Assembly (NCBI RefSeq): GCF_003313385.1 | Contig: NZ_QMHN01000001.1 | Location: forward strand, 679,225 to 743,224 | Direction: 5' to 3' | Source: Pedobacter chitinilyticus | Lineage (GTDB): Bacteria; Bacteroidota; Bacteroidia; Sphingobacteriales; Sphingobacteriaceae | DNA length: 64,000 nucleotides | Shown here: one piece after another, positions 44,946-53,328 of the stretch | Layout: every line of letters starts with the position of its first letter | How positions within the stretch are numbered: the first letter of the stretch is position 1 | The notes under the pieces: generated by a model | Seen by the model: only the letters and a program-made list of their open reading frames with translations | The model's database searches: none | What the model was told of the DNA's origin: nothing | Position numbers and translations under genes: made by a program

Positions 44946-46136
44946 TTATTTAAAAGCATTAATTCCAGTCACATCCATACCCGTAATCAACAAGTGTACA
45001 TCATGCGTGCCCTCGTAAGTGACTACCGATTCTAAGTTCATCATATGGCGCATGATGGAGTACTCGCCAGTAATGCCCATACCGCCTAGCATTTGACGAG
45101 CGTTACGAGCCACCTCCAGCGCAATTTCCACACTATTACGTTTAGCCATTGAAATCTGCTCTGCCGAGGCTCTGTTTTCGCTTTTCAGTTGACCTAAACG
45201 CCAAACCAACAACTGGCCTTTTGTGATTTCGGTAATCATTTCGGCAAGCTTTTTCTGTTGTAACTGAAAACCACCAATAGGTTTGCCAAATTGAACACGC
45301 TCTTTCGAATAACGTAAAGCGGTATCATAACAATCCATGGCGGCACCCAGGGCACCCCAAGCAATACCGTAACGAGCTTGGTTTAAACAACCCAAAGGAC
45401 CTTTTAAACCCTTTATCTCTGGAAATACATTTTCTTTAGGCACTTTTACGTTGTCAAACACCAATTCGCCAGTAGCCGAAGCTCTCAAGCTCCATTTATT
45501 ATGCGTTTCGGGAGTGGTAAAACCATCCATACCACGTTCCAACACCATCCCTCTGATTTTACCTTCTTCGTCTTTTGCCCAAACCACCGCTATATCTGCG
45601 AAAGGAGCATTAGAAATCCACATTTTGGCGCCATTCAATAAATAATGATCGCCTTTATCTTTGATATTACTCACCATGCCACCAGGATTGGAGCCATGAT
45701 CAGGTTCAGTTAAACCAAAACAGCCCATCAACTCACCAGTAGCTAATTTTGGTAAATATTTTTTACGTTGTTCTTCTGTGCCATAAGCATAAATAGGATA
45801 CATTACCAAAGAACCTTGTACAGATGCCGTAGAACGAATCCCTGAATCTCCACGTTCAATTTCCTGCATAATTATTCCATAAGCAGTATAATCTAAGCCA
45901 GCACCGCCATATTCAACGGGAATGGTAGGGCCAAAGGCACCAATTTCGCCTAATCCTTTAATCAACTGCTTTGGAAACTCTGCACGTTGCGCATAATCTT
46001 CAATAATTGGACTCACTTCTTTTTTTACCCAATCTCTCACGGTCGATCGAATCAACAAATGTTCTTGAGATAAAAGCTCGTCTACCAAATAATAATCAGG
46101 TGCTTCGTAAAGGTCTTTTTTCGCAGATTTACTCAT
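44946..46136 (-). CDS. Acyl-CoA dehydrogenase, glutaryl-CoA dehydrogenase-like
   Basis: A 396-residue FAD enzyme. It resembles glutaryl-CoA dehydrogenase: RSTASVQGSLVMYPIYAYGTEEQRKKYLPKLA, GCFGLTEPDHGSNPGGM, WISNAPFADIAVVWAKD, KWSLRASATGEL, RVQFGKPIGGFQLQQKKLAEM and the catalytic Glu region VVTYEGTHDVHLLI. Glutaryl-CoA dehydrogenase oxidises and decarboxylates glutaryl-CoA in lysine and tryptophan breakdown. Substrate assignment rests on overall similarity, so a related acyl-CoA is possible. It is divergent from folB. Confidence 0.88.
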   Translation of the reverse strand: MSKSAKKDLYEAPDYYLVDELLSQEHLLIRSTVRDWVKKEVSPIIEDYAQRAEFPKQLIKGLGEIGAFGPTIPVEYGGAGLDYTAYGIIMQEIERGDSGIRSTASVQGSLVMYPIYAYGTEEQRKKYLPKLATGELMGCFGLTEPDHGSNPGGMVSNIKDKGDHYLLNGAKMWISNAPFADIAVVWAKDEEGKIRGMVLERGMDGFTTPETHNKWSLRASATGELVFDNVKVPKENVFPEIKGLKGPLGCLNQARYGIAWGALGAAMDCYDTALRYSKERVQFGKPIGGFQLQQKKLAEMITEITKGQLLVWRLGQLKSENRASAEQISMAKRNSVEIALEVARNARQMLGGMGITGEYSIMRHMMNLESVVTYEGTHDVHLLITGMDVTGINAFK

Positions 46137-46182
46137 TTTTTAAATAGATTTAGCGGATTAATGGTTTATATATGGTTATCCT

Positions 46183-46190
46183 CAAAGTTA
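46183..46190 (-). promoter_or_regulatory. Possible -7 element for the acyl-CoA dehydrogenase gene
   Basis: The minus strand reads TAACTTTG, an exact TAnnTTTG, 46 bp before the start codon. The -33 box is not clear. Confidence 0.35.
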
Positions 46191-46253
46191 GCAAAATACC
46201 TCAATCCCTAAATAAAAATTAGCTAATATTGCGCTACCAAACTTTAAGTTCAA

Positions 46254-46613
46254 ATGTATATACAAACTGTTGCTTTAAGAGATGTGAGATGCCACGCTTT
46301 TCATGGTTTTTATCCTGAGGAACATTTGATTGGCTGTAATTTTATAGTGGATGCCGAGGTGACCTTTAAACCTAAGGGCGATACCGAAAACATAGAAAAG
46401 ACGGTTAATTACGAAGTGCTTAACCAAATCATCCTTAAGGAAATGAAGCAGACACAGAAAATGCTCGAAACAGTGGTGACTAATATCCTAGAACAGGTGA
46501 AAGCGTTGTATCCATTTATCCTGACGGCAAAAGTTGGCATCAGAAAAATGAACCCACCAATGCCTGGCGAAATAGGACACTCTTTTGTAGAGTTAAGCTA
46601 CAAAGCAGATTAG
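46254..46613 (+). CDS. folB: Dihydroneopterin aldolase
   Basis: A 119-residue FolB that cleaves 7,8-dihydroneopterin in folate synthesis. Recognisable parts are VALRDVRCHAFHGFYPEEHLIGCNFIVDAEV with the substrate-binding Glu, KTVNYEVLNQIILKEM, LETVVTNILEQVKALYP and the terminal KVGIRKMNPPMPGEIGHSFVELSY. Length is normal. It stands alone here; other folate genes are not in the window. It converges with the thioesterase gene. Confidence 0.93.
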   Translation: MYIQTVALRDVRCHAFHGFYPEEHLIGCNFIVDAEVTFKPKGDTENIEKTVNYEVLNQIILKEMKQTQKMLETVVTNILEQVKALYPFILTAKVGIRKMNPPMPGEIGHSFVELSYKAD

Positions 46614-46654
46614 TGAATAGCTGCTTAAGTTTAAGCGATCAACTTTCCACTACT

Positions 46655-47137
46655 TTACAACTGTTCAAACTCAATCATTTTACTACGCTCTCTATCGGGA
46701 ATGGCCACTGGGCTTTTTGTCTCGTAATCGTACACCACGCATACGGTTTTTCCTTTGCTGCAAATCACCTCTTCGCCATTAACCATTTTCACGATCATGT
46801 ATTCTAGATCGAAGCTGGTATTTCCAATGCGGGAGGTGCGCACATAAATACTGATTTTATCTCCCAAATGCAGTGGTTTTAGGTAATTGATGCTTGCCTG
46901 CCCAATCACTACACCTGTTTTTTTCCAATCCCATTGTATGGCTTGTGTCCAATACTTGGTGCGCCCAATTTCCATATAGGTAAAATACATCGCATTGTTT
47001 ACATGGCCCATCATGTCTAGATCGGTAAAACGCATTTCTAAATCGGTTCTGTACTTAAATATGTCTGTTTTGCTTTCTAAAACTGACTTTTTGTCTTCTG
47101 TTTTTTCTTTTTTGCGCCAAAATGTCTTGAATATCAT
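46655..47137 (-). CDS. 4HBT-family acyl-CoA thioesterase
   Basis: A 160-residue hotdog-fold protein. The 4HBT signature is RFTDLDMMGHVNNAMYFTYMEIGRTKYW with the active-site Asp, followed by VVIGQASINYLKPLHLGDKISIYVRTSRIGNTSFDLEYMIV. A charged N-terminal 30-residue extension (RKKEKTEDKKSV) precedes the fold. It hydrolyses an acyl-CoA of unknown identity in the cytosol. It is convergent with folB and divergent from hsp20. Confidence 0.88.
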   Translation of the reverse strand: MIFKTFWRKKEKTEDKKSVLESKTDIFKYRTDLEMRFTDLDMMGHVNNAMYFTYMEIGRTKYWTQAIQWDWKKTGVVIGQASINYLKPLHLGDKISIYVRTSRIGNTSFDLEYMIVKMVNGEEVICSKGKTVCVVYDYETKSPVAIPDRERSKMIEFEQL

Positions 47138-47201
47138 GTTTTTTCGGATTGGAACGTGGTTTGAATAAGGGTAGTTATCAATAAAAAAATTAAAAAATTA
47201 C

Positions 47202-47206
47202 GGAGG
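47202..47206 (+). promoter_or_regulatory. Unusually strong Shine-Dalgarno site for hsp20
   Basis: GGAGG, followed by AATATAAAA, lies 9 nt before the ATG at 47216. Almost all other genes in the window lack such a site, as usual for Bacteroidota. It may boost translation of a stress protein. Confidence 0.7.
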
Positions 47207-47215
47207 AATATAAAA

Positions 47216-47650
47216 ATGAGCTTAGTAAAATTCAACAACAGAACCAGAAACACAGCACCATACTTTAACAACGTATTTGATTCTTTGTTTAGTGATGCCT
47301 TAAATAAAAACTATGGTGTAAGCAAAATGCCAGCGGTAAATATCTTGGAAACTACAGAAGATTTTAAAATTGAATTAGCGGCACCAGGTTTAAACAAAGA
47401 AGACTTTAAAATAGAGTTGAAAAAAGACCAACTTTCTGTTTGGGCAGAAAAGAAAAATGAACAAACCGATCAACAAAAAGATTATTCTCGTAAAGAGTTT
47501 GAATATTTCTCTTTTGCAAGATCATTTGTGTTGCCTGAAGGAGTTGATACAGAAAAAATTAATGCCGAGTATATCAATGGAATATTGAACATTACTATTG
47601 GCAAAAAAGAGAAAGCAAAAGACGAGCATAAAGAAATTGTAGTTTCATAA
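47216..47650 (+). CDS. Small heat-shock protein, Hsp20 family
   Basis: A 144-residue ATP-independent chaperone. The alpha-crystallin domain spans about residues 38-135 (PAVNILETTEDFKIELAAPGLNKEDFKIELKKDQLSVWAEKK, YSRKEFEYFSFARSFVLPEGVDTEKINAEYINGILNITI), preceded by a short N-terminal arm containing FNNVFDSLFSDAL and followed by a Lys-rich tail. Family members hold unfolding proteins during heat stress. It has a strong ribosome-binding site and its own terminator. Confidence 0.95.
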   Translation: MSLVKFNNRTRNTAPYFNNVFDSLFSDALNKNYGVSKMPAVNILETTEDFKIELAAPGLNKEDFKIELKKDQLSVWAEKKNEQTDQQKDYSRKEFEYFSFARSFVLPEGVDTEKINAEYINGILNITIGKKEKAKDEHKEIVVS

Positions 47651-47692
47651 TACAATGGTTTGATTACCCTTTTGGGTAGCGAGTTTAAGGTT

Positions 47693-47729
47693 CAAGGGCG
47701 CATTGAAAAATGCTGCCCTTGTTTTTTTT
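47693..47729 (+). terminator. Terminator after hsp20
   Basis: CAAGGGC-GCATT pairs with AATGC-T-GCCCTTG around GAAA (47693-47721), followed by eight T. It is a long, near-perfect hairpin. Confidence 0.92.
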
Positions 47730-47846
47730 GCCGCAGATGCACAGCTTGTAAATGTTTTATAGACTGCTTTCCCGAGAAGGGAGCGGGATAGACTGTGCCT
47801 CTTAGTGACGGCTTTATTATTGTCTTTGCGAGGCACGAAGCAATCT
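47730..47846. repeat. Mixed repeat fragments between hsp20 and the next gene
   Basis: A half copy of family A, GCCGCAGATGCACAG, lies at 47730-47744. A GTCTTTGCGAGGCACGAAGC fragment of the GTCATTGCGA family, followed by AATCTC, lies at 47822-47846. The rest of the 344-bp gap (to 47994) holds nothing else I can name apart from the -7 element at its end. Confidence 0.6.
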
Positions 47847-47982
47847 CATACTGTGCAAATAATAAATTAAATGGGTTCCTTATACCATTTAAAAAACATC
47901 TATCCGTGTAACTGTAGCAAACAACCCTAGTTTAGAACCAAACCAAATTAAACGACACCCTACAGGAATGAAGTGATTTTAG

Positions 47983-47990
47983 TAATTTTG
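47983..47990 (+). promoter_or_regulatory. -7 promoter element abutting the 47995 start
   Basis: TAATTTTG, an exact TAnnTTTG, is followed by CGGC and then ATG. The geometry is the same as for pdxH, suggesting a leaderless transcript. No clear TTTG lies at -33. Confidence 0.45.
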
Positions 47991-47994
47991 CGGC

Positions 47995-49308
47995 ATGCAA
48001 CAAGAAATCATCGATATTAAGCGTAAAGCACTAAAAATTAACCTCAACCCTAAAATTTATGGCACTTTTGCAGAAATAGGTGCAGGACAAGAAGTTTCAA
48101 GAGCTTTCTTTAATGTTGGAGCCGCTTCAGGAACCGTAGCAAAAACCATTTCTGCTTACGACATGACTTTTAGTGATGAGATTTATGGTGCAGAAGAATC
48201 GGGCAGGTATGTGAGCCAAAACAGGCTGCTTAAAATGCTTGATCATGAATACGCGTTACTTATTGATAGATTGAAAGGCGAAAAACACAAAGAAAAAACC
48301 TTTTTCGCTTTTGCAAATACCGTTACTACACTTAATTACACCCGCACCAATGATCCGCATGGCTGGGTAGGCCTTCGTTTCCAAAGTGAACCTGGCGAAG
48401 CACCTAACGAGATTTATTTCCACGTGCGCCTATTAGACACCGACGTGCAAATGCAACAACGTGTTTTAGGAATGATAGGTGTAAATTTGATATATGCCGC
48501 TTTTTATTATGCCAATGACACTAAGAAAATGATTGAGTCGCTGGTAGATAACCTCAACGTAGGCTCTGTAGAAATCGACTTGATTTCTGTTCAAGGTCCT
48601 GCATTTAAAGATGTTAATAATTTACTCTTAAACTTGTACTTGATTGTTAAAGATTTCTCTACAGCGGCGATTTTTGATGTAGATTCTCATCCAAGACAAG
48701 CTAAAGATTTGCTTTACAAAAAAGACGTGATGATTTTAAGAACCAAATATGGTCAGAAATCAAACCCTAACTTTAGCTTGTTCAATAAAGCTACCGATCA
48801 ATTCAAACTGATCAACCATGTTGAAGATAGAAATATGATTGTGATGATTGAGGTTTTGATTACTAACGTATTAACTTCCGAACATGAAACGCCAGATGAT
48901 ATTGATTTAGAGGCAGTAGCAAAAAGGGCAGAAGAGATGTGCAAAACAGGCAATTTTGTAATTGTATCTAATTTCACCCGAAAAAATAGACTAGCCAAGT
49001 ACTTAGACAGGTGTAAACCAAGAAGCGTTGGCATGTCTACCAATATTAACAACTTAAAGTTCGTGTTTAACTCTGCTAATTTCGGCGAAAACTATACAGG
49101 CCACTTGTTGAGTTACGTGAATGATATGTTTAGTCGAAACGTAAGGTTGTTTGCTTATCCTTTCTTAGACAAGAAAAGCAATACCGTAATTACTACCGAG
49201 AATATGCCAGTGTCGCCAGAAGCCAAACCTTTGTTTGATTTTCTGATTTTGAATAACTACATTACTGATATTAAGGATTACAACGAAGGGGAAGTGAAAA
49301 CTGTTTAG
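47995..49308 (+). CDS. Large conserved protein of unknown function
   Basis: A 437-residue cytosolic protein. It begins IKRKALKINLNPKIYGTFAEIGAGQEVSRAFFNVGAASGTVAKTISAYDMTFSD-like sequence and continues with GRYVSQNRLLKMLDHEY, DPHGWVGLRFQ, VLGMIGVNLIYAAFYY and NVGSVEIDLISVQGPAF. I recall this Bacteroidota family carrying the automatic label nicotinate-nucleotide adenylyltransferase, but I see no HxGH nucleotidyltransferase motif here, so that name is not supported. The C-terminal 150 residues (VMIEVLITNVL, IVSNFTRKNRLAKYL) look like a second domain. It is a single gene, perhaps with a leaderless transcript. Confidence 0.75.
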   Translation: MQQEIIDIKRKALKINLNPKIYGTFAEIGAGQEVSRAFFNVGAASGTVAKTISAYDMTFSDEIYGAEESGRYVSQNRLLKMLDHEYALLIDRLKGEKHKEKTFFAFANTVTTLNYTRTNDPHGWVGLRFQSEPGEAPNEIYFHVRLLDTDVQMQQRVLGMIGVNLIYAAFYYANDTKKMIESLVDNLNVGSVEIDLISVQGPAFKDVNNLLLNLYLIVKDFSTAAIFDVDSHPRQAKDLLYKKDVMILRTKYGQKSNPNFSLFNKATDQFKLINHVEDRNMIVMIEVLITNVLTSEHETPDDIDLEAVAKRAEEMCKTGNFVIVSNFTRKNRLAKYLDRCKPRSVGMSTNINNLKFVFNSANFGENYTGHLLSYVNDMFSRNVRLFAYPFLDKKSNTVITTENMPVSPEAKPLFDFLILNNYITDIKDYNEGEVKTV

Positions 49309-49322
49309 AGGTATTCTTTTTT

Positions 49323-49383
49323 GCCACAGATGCACAGATTTGTTTTAAATAACAATCAATTTATTTATCTGTGCATCTGTGGC
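49323..49383. repeat. Palindromic intergenic repeat, family A, copy 2
   Basis: Perfect 17-bp arms GCCACAGATGCACAGAT (49323-49339) and ATCTGTGCATCTGTGGC (49367-49383) around a 27-nt AT-rich spacer. It lies between two convergent genes. Confidence 0.9.
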
Positions 49384-49391
49384 TAACCATC

Positions 49392-49841
49392 TTAATGCTT
49401 GGCGTTTTCACTATACAGATTCTTAAATACAATTTCCATTTGACGTTCTGGATTTTCGAGAGTCTTAAAGCCAAATTGCTCATATAAACCATGAGCATCC
49501 AAAGTAGCCAATTGATAACGACGTAAGCCTTGTAGATCAGGGTGGAAGAGCATTAAAGACATCAGTTTCTTAGACAGTCCCAAACCTCGAAAAGCTTCTT
49601 CCACATAAACATCACACAAATAGGCGAAAGTAGCTTTATCGGTAACCCAACGAGCAAAACCTACCTGTTGCTGATCTTTATAAATCCCAAAGCAAAGTGA
49701 ATTTTCTATCGCTCTATGTACGAGCTCAAAAGGAATATCCTTTGCCCAATAAGATTGTGTACTTAAATAATGGTGCACGGCTTTTACATCAACCAAATTA
49801 CGGTCGTCTGAAAACACAAAACCATTTTCTTTGATTTCCAT
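49392..49841 (-). CDS. GNAT-family N-acetyltransferase
   Basis: A 149-residue GNAT protein: SYWAKDIPFELVHRAIENSLCFGIYKDQQQVGFARWVTDKATFAYLCDVYVEEAFRGLGLSKKLM shows the acetyl-CoA-binding beta4-alpha3 pattern with the R-G-L-G loop. YQLATLDAHGLYEQFGF is the usual C-terminal strand and helix. The acceptor is unknown. It is a single gene flanked by short GTTAG words upstream. Confidence 0.88.
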   Translation of the reverse strand: MEIKENGFVFSDDRNLVDVKAVHHYLSTQSYWAKDIPFELVHRAIENSLCFGIYKDQQQVGFARWVTDKATFAYLCDVYVEEAFRGLGLSKKLMSLMLFHPDLQGLRRYQLATLDAHGLYEQFGFKTLENPERQMEIVFKNLYSENAKH

Positions 49842-49941
49842 GTTATTAACTAGGGACTAGTGGTTAGTAGTTAGAGATTAGTTTGCAGCGATGTAGATTA
49901 CCCTTCAATTGTAATTCGTAAATCTAAAATCGTAAATCAAC

Positions 49942-50433
49942 CTAATTTCTCATGTTAATAAACTGCAAAGGCTGTCCAAAATCTTCAGATCTACATAGTT
50001 GGATAACTTTCTGCAAATCATCAATGTTTTTTCCCTGTACACGCACTTGATCTTCCATCATTGAAGCCTGTACTTTTATTTTGCTGTCCTTAATTTTAGC
50101 AACAATCTTCTTAGAAGTTTCCTTGTCGATTCCTTCTTTCACCTTTACCTCTTTTCTAATCATATTACCAGAAGCGATGGTTTCTTTGCCAAAATCCAAA
50201 CTATTTGCATCTAAATGTTGTTTCATCATACGGGAAATGATGGAATCGGTGATGGCTTTTAAACGCATATCATCTTCTGTTAAAATGGTGATGACATTGG
50301 TTTTCTTATCTAGCTCGATGCTGCTGTTGGAAGAATGGAAATCATAACGGTTTAAAATTTCCTTTTTTGCATTGTTAATGGCATTGTCTAACGTTTGGCC
50401 ATCTATTTTGCTCACGATATCGAAACTTGGCAT
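49942..50433 (-). CDS. YajQ-family (UPF0234) protein
   Basis: A 163-residue two-domain protein: PSFDIVSKIDGQTLDNAINNAKKEILNRYDFHSSNSSIELD at the start, DSIISRMMKQHLDANSLDFG, and VQASMMEDQVRVQGKNIDDLQKVIQLCRS near the end. YajQ homologues bind nucleic acid and in some bacteria cyclic di-GMP; whether this one does is unknown. It is divergent from the histone-like gene. Confidence 0.93.
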   Translation of the reverse strand: MPSFDIVSKIDGQTLDNAINNAKKEILNRYDFHSSNSSIELDKKTNVITILTEDDMRLKAITDSIISRMMKQHLDANSLDFGKETIASGNMIRKEVKVKEGIDKETSKKIVAKIKDSKIKVQASMMEDQVRVQGKNIDDLQKVIQLCRSEDFGQPLQFINMRN

Positions 50434-50570
50434 GATATTATCTTAAATGAAAAAGAATTGATAAATTTAATTTGTTATAAAAAAACGAAAAAAATACCTG
50501 TAAACCATCAAGATTTCAAAAAAACACAAATCAAGATGCTTACTTTACCTTCTAACTCAATCTCAAACAC

Positions 50571-51182
50571 ATGAAAGCCAATAAACCTAAAACATCAAAA
50601 AGATCAATTAAAAAGGCTGTTAAAAAACAGTTGGAACAAAGCTTAACAGAAAAGTTTTTAGAAGCCGTGAAAGGCTTAGGCCATAATGCAGAAGCATTTG
50701 GTGCCGATGTAGCTAAAGCTAGTAAAGCCGTAGCAAAAAAAATAGCCAAAACATTTACAGGAGTAAAAGAAGTAGTGGAACATAAAATTGAAGACATTAC
50801 GACTTCCAAAAAAGAGAAAGTAGCCAAAGCAAAAAAGGTAGCGAAGAAAGAGGTAAAGCCGCTTAAAAAAATAGATAAAACAACTACCAAAATTGTAAAA
50901 AAGGCGGTTAAAAAAGCAAAACCAGTAGCTAGCAGCGTTAAAGTAGCACCTTTAGAAAGTGAAGAAAAAGTTGCTAAGGCTGTGAAAGCACCTATTAAAA
51001 AAACAACAGTTGCTACTAGTAGCGCTCCTAAAACTGTGGTAAAAAGACCAGCTGCTGCAGCTAAACCAGTAGCAAAAACTACCGCTACCAAAACAGTAGC
51101 ACCAAAAGCACCTGCTAAAGCTGCACCAACCAGTACAAGGGCAGCTAAACCCAGTACTACAAAAAGCTCTAATGTTAAATAA
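50571..51182 (+). CDS. Histone H1-like Lys/Ala-rich protein
   Basis: A 203-residue, strongly basic protein. The first 80 residues are helical (KKQLEQSLTEKFLEAVKGLG and following, with an EHKIEDITTSKKEK segment). The rest is a low-complexity Lys/Ala/Pro/Thr tail with KKAVKKAKPV, KRPAAAAKPVAK and KAPAKAAPTS blocks, like eukaryotic H1 tails and bacterial AlgP or Hc1-type proteins. DNA or polyphosphate binding is plausible and inferred. A 219-codon antisense frame over the same bases is a composition artefact. It ends in a terminator just before ppk1. Confidence 0.78.
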   Translation: MKANKPKTSKRSIKKAVKKQLEQSLTEKFLEAVKGLGHNAEAFGADVAKASKAVAKKIAKTFTGVKEVVEHKIEDITTSKKEKVAKAKKVAKKEVKPLKKIDKTTTKIVKKAVKKAKPVASSVKVAPLESEEKVAKAVKAPIKKTTVATSSAPKTVVKRPAAAAKPVAKTTATKTVAPKAPAKAAPTSTRAAKPSTTKSSNVK

Positions 51183-51239
51183 TTGATTTTTGTTAACCTA
51201 CAATTAATCATAACTTAACATTAAATTTCTCAAATTTGG

Positions 51240-51263
51240 AAATCCCAGAAATGGGATTTTTTT
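51240..51263 (+). terminator. Terminator between the histone-like gene and ppk1
   Basis: AAATCCCA (51240-51247) pairs with TGGGATTT (51252-51259) around a GAAA tetraloop and is followed by four more T. ppk1 starts 9 nt later, so its promoter must lie within or before the hairpin, or the hairpin only attenuates read-through. Confidence 0.8.
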
Positions 51264-51272
51264 AATACCTAA

Positions 51273-53327
51273 ATGGCGAAAAAGAAGCTACCATTTTTAA
51301 ATAGAGAGATCAGTTGGTTATACTTTAACGAACGTGTGCTGCAAGAAGCGGCTGATGAAACCGTGCCGCTGATAGAACGCATCAAATTTCTTTCTATATT
51401 CTCATCCAACCTCGACGAATTTTATCGTGTGAGGGTAGCTTCCTTGAACCGATTGGTGAATTTGAACGAAAAGGCAAAAGCGCTTTTGGGCTTCAATCCG
51501 AAAAAGGTTCTTGATGAAATCAAAAATATTGTAGTAAAGCTCGAGCGACGCTTTGAAACACTTTTTCAGGATATTCTCATTACTGAACTTGCACAAAAAC
51601 GGATTTTCATTCTCAACTACACGCAATTAAATGTAGCTAGGGGTGAATTTGTACGTCAACATTTTAGGGACAAAATTTTATCAAATTTAGTTCCCATTAT
51701 GATCGACGTCAACAAGCCTTTTCCAGAACTTAAGGATAGGGCTTTGTACTTTTTTGTACAACTCTCTAACAATGCAGGAAAGAGTAGGAAGTACGCTATT
51801 TTGGAGCTTCCAGATAGCATTTCTAGGTTCTTGGTATTGCCTGAGACAAATGACCTTAAATTTATTATCCTTTTAGAAGACATCATCAAATACTGTTTGG
51901 ATGATATCTTTTACGTATTCAACTATAAGGAAATTCAAGCATTTTCTATTCAGCTCACTAGAGATGCAGAACTTGATATCGACAAAAATGTAAGCGATAA
52001 GTTTATTGAAGAGCTTCGCAAGAGTATAGACAAGAGAAAACGTGGCAAACCCATGCGTTTACTATACGATAGCGATATGCCTTTTGATATGCTGAGCTTT
52101 TTGGTAAGTAAATTGAAAGTAGGAGCTGATGGGCTTATACCAGGCAACAAATACCATCGTTTTGGCGATTTTATTGCCTTTCCAAATGTAGGCGGAAAGG
52201 AACTGGAGTATGCGCCAATGCCCGCGCTGAAAGTTAAAGACTTGCACCGTACACAAAGCCTTTTCAAAAAAATAGCGGAGAAAGATTACGTAGTTCACTT
52301 ACCTTATCAGTCATACGATTATATTATTTTGTTTTTGAGAGAGGCAGCCATTGATCCAAAAGTAACGGAAATCAACATCACGTTATATCGATTGGCTGAG
52401 AACTCCAAAGTGGTAAATGCGCTGATTAATGCCGCTAAGAACGGAAAAATAGTCAACTGTTTGGTTGAACTGAAGGCCCGTTTTGATGAAAGTGCCAATA
52501 TTTTCTGGACCAATCGTTTAATGGAAGAAGGGGTAAACGTAAATTACGGCTTAACCGATTTTAAAGTCCACTCGAAAATTTGCTTAGTCAAACGAATTGA
52601 TAAAAGGAAAACCACTTACTACGCTAATTTAGCCACAGGTAATTTTAACGAAAAAACTGCTCGTATTTATTGCGACCATAGTATTTTCACCACCAATACA
52701 GAAATCACCTCAGAATTGGTAAAACTGTTTGGCGCTTTAAATAAAAGAACTGTAGCTAAGGGTTTTAAAAACCTGATCGTTTCGCCCATCGATTCGAGAA
52801 ACCGTATTTATAGCCTCATTGATAGGGAAATCAAAAATGCTAAAGCTGGTAAAGCGGCTTATATGATTTTAAAAGTAAATAGCTTAGCTGATGAAGGCAT
52901 AGTAGAGAAATTATATGAGGCTAGTAACGCAGGCGTACAAATTAAATTGATTGTACGCGGCATTTGCTGTCTTGTACCAGGAATGAAAGGTTTTAGCGAG
53001 AATATTACCGTCATCAGTATTATCGACAGGTTTTTGGAGCACGCCAGAATTTTCATTTTTGGAAACAATGGTAAAGAGGAGATGTTCCTTTCTTCGGCCG
53101 ATTTAATGTCGCGTAATTTTGAGCATAGGGTAGAAGTAGGCTTTCCTATTTTGGATGAAGAAGTAAGGCAGGAAATCAAAGATATCATTGATTTTCAGCT
53201 TCAGGATAATGTAAAAGCCAGAAGCATTACCAAAGCTAACGACAATAGATACCATAAAAATAGATTGACAAGTAAGATAAGGGCACAAGTTCAAACTTAT
53301 ACTTATTTAAAAAACAAGCATCAGTAA
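51273..53327 (+). CDS. ppk1: Polyphosphate kinase 1
   Basis: A 684-residue PPK1 that reversibly makes inorganic polyphosphate from ATP. The N-terminal FLNREISWLYFNERVLQEA and SSNLDEFYRVRVA are diagnostic. The phospho-accepting histidine is His433 in FKVHSKICLVK. TGNFNEKTARIYCDHSIFT follows, and the second active-site histidine is His590 in FLEHARIFIFGN. Length is normal. ppx starts 1 nt after its stop codon, so the two enzymes are translated from one message. Confidence 0.96.
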   Translation: MAKKKLPFLNREISWLYFNERVLQEAADETVPLIERIKFLSIFSSNLDEFYRVRVASLNRLVNLNEKAKALLGFNPKKVLDEIKNIVVKLERRFETLFQDILITELAQKRIFILNYTQLNVARGEFVRQHFRDKILSNLVPIMIDVNKPFPELKDRALYFFVQLSNNAGKSRKYAILELPDSISRFLVLPETNDLKFIILLEDIIKYCLDDIFYVFNYKEIQAFSIQLTRDAELDIDKNVSDKFIEELRKSIDKRKRGKPMRLLYDSDMPFDMLSFLVSKLKVGADGLIPGNKYHRFGDFIAFPNVGGKELEYAPMPALKVKDLHRTQSLFKKIAEKDYVVHLPYQSYDYIILFLREAAIDPKVTEINITLYRLAENSKVVNALINAAKNGKIVNCLVELKARFDESANIFWTNRLMEEGVNVNYGLTDFKVHSKICLVKRIDKRKTTYYANLATGNFNEKTARIYCDHSIFTTNTEITSELVKLFGALNKRTVAKGFKNLIVSPIDSRNRIYSLIDREIKNAKAGKAAYMILKVNSLADEGIVEKLYEASNAGVQIKLIVRGICCLVPGMKGFSENITVISIIDRFLEHARIFIFGNNGKEEMFLSSADLMSRNFEHRVEVGFPILDEEVRQEIKDIIDFQLQDNVKARSITKANDNRYHKNRLTSKIRAQVQTYTYLKNKHQ

Positions 53328-53328
53328 C

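Noticed and set aside
50552..51211. 219-codon open frame antisense to the histone-like gene
   Set aside because: Its Leu/Ala/Thr/Phe-rich product is what Lys/Ala/Thr codons give when read backwards. The + strand product has a start, a terminator and a plausible family; the antisense product has neither.
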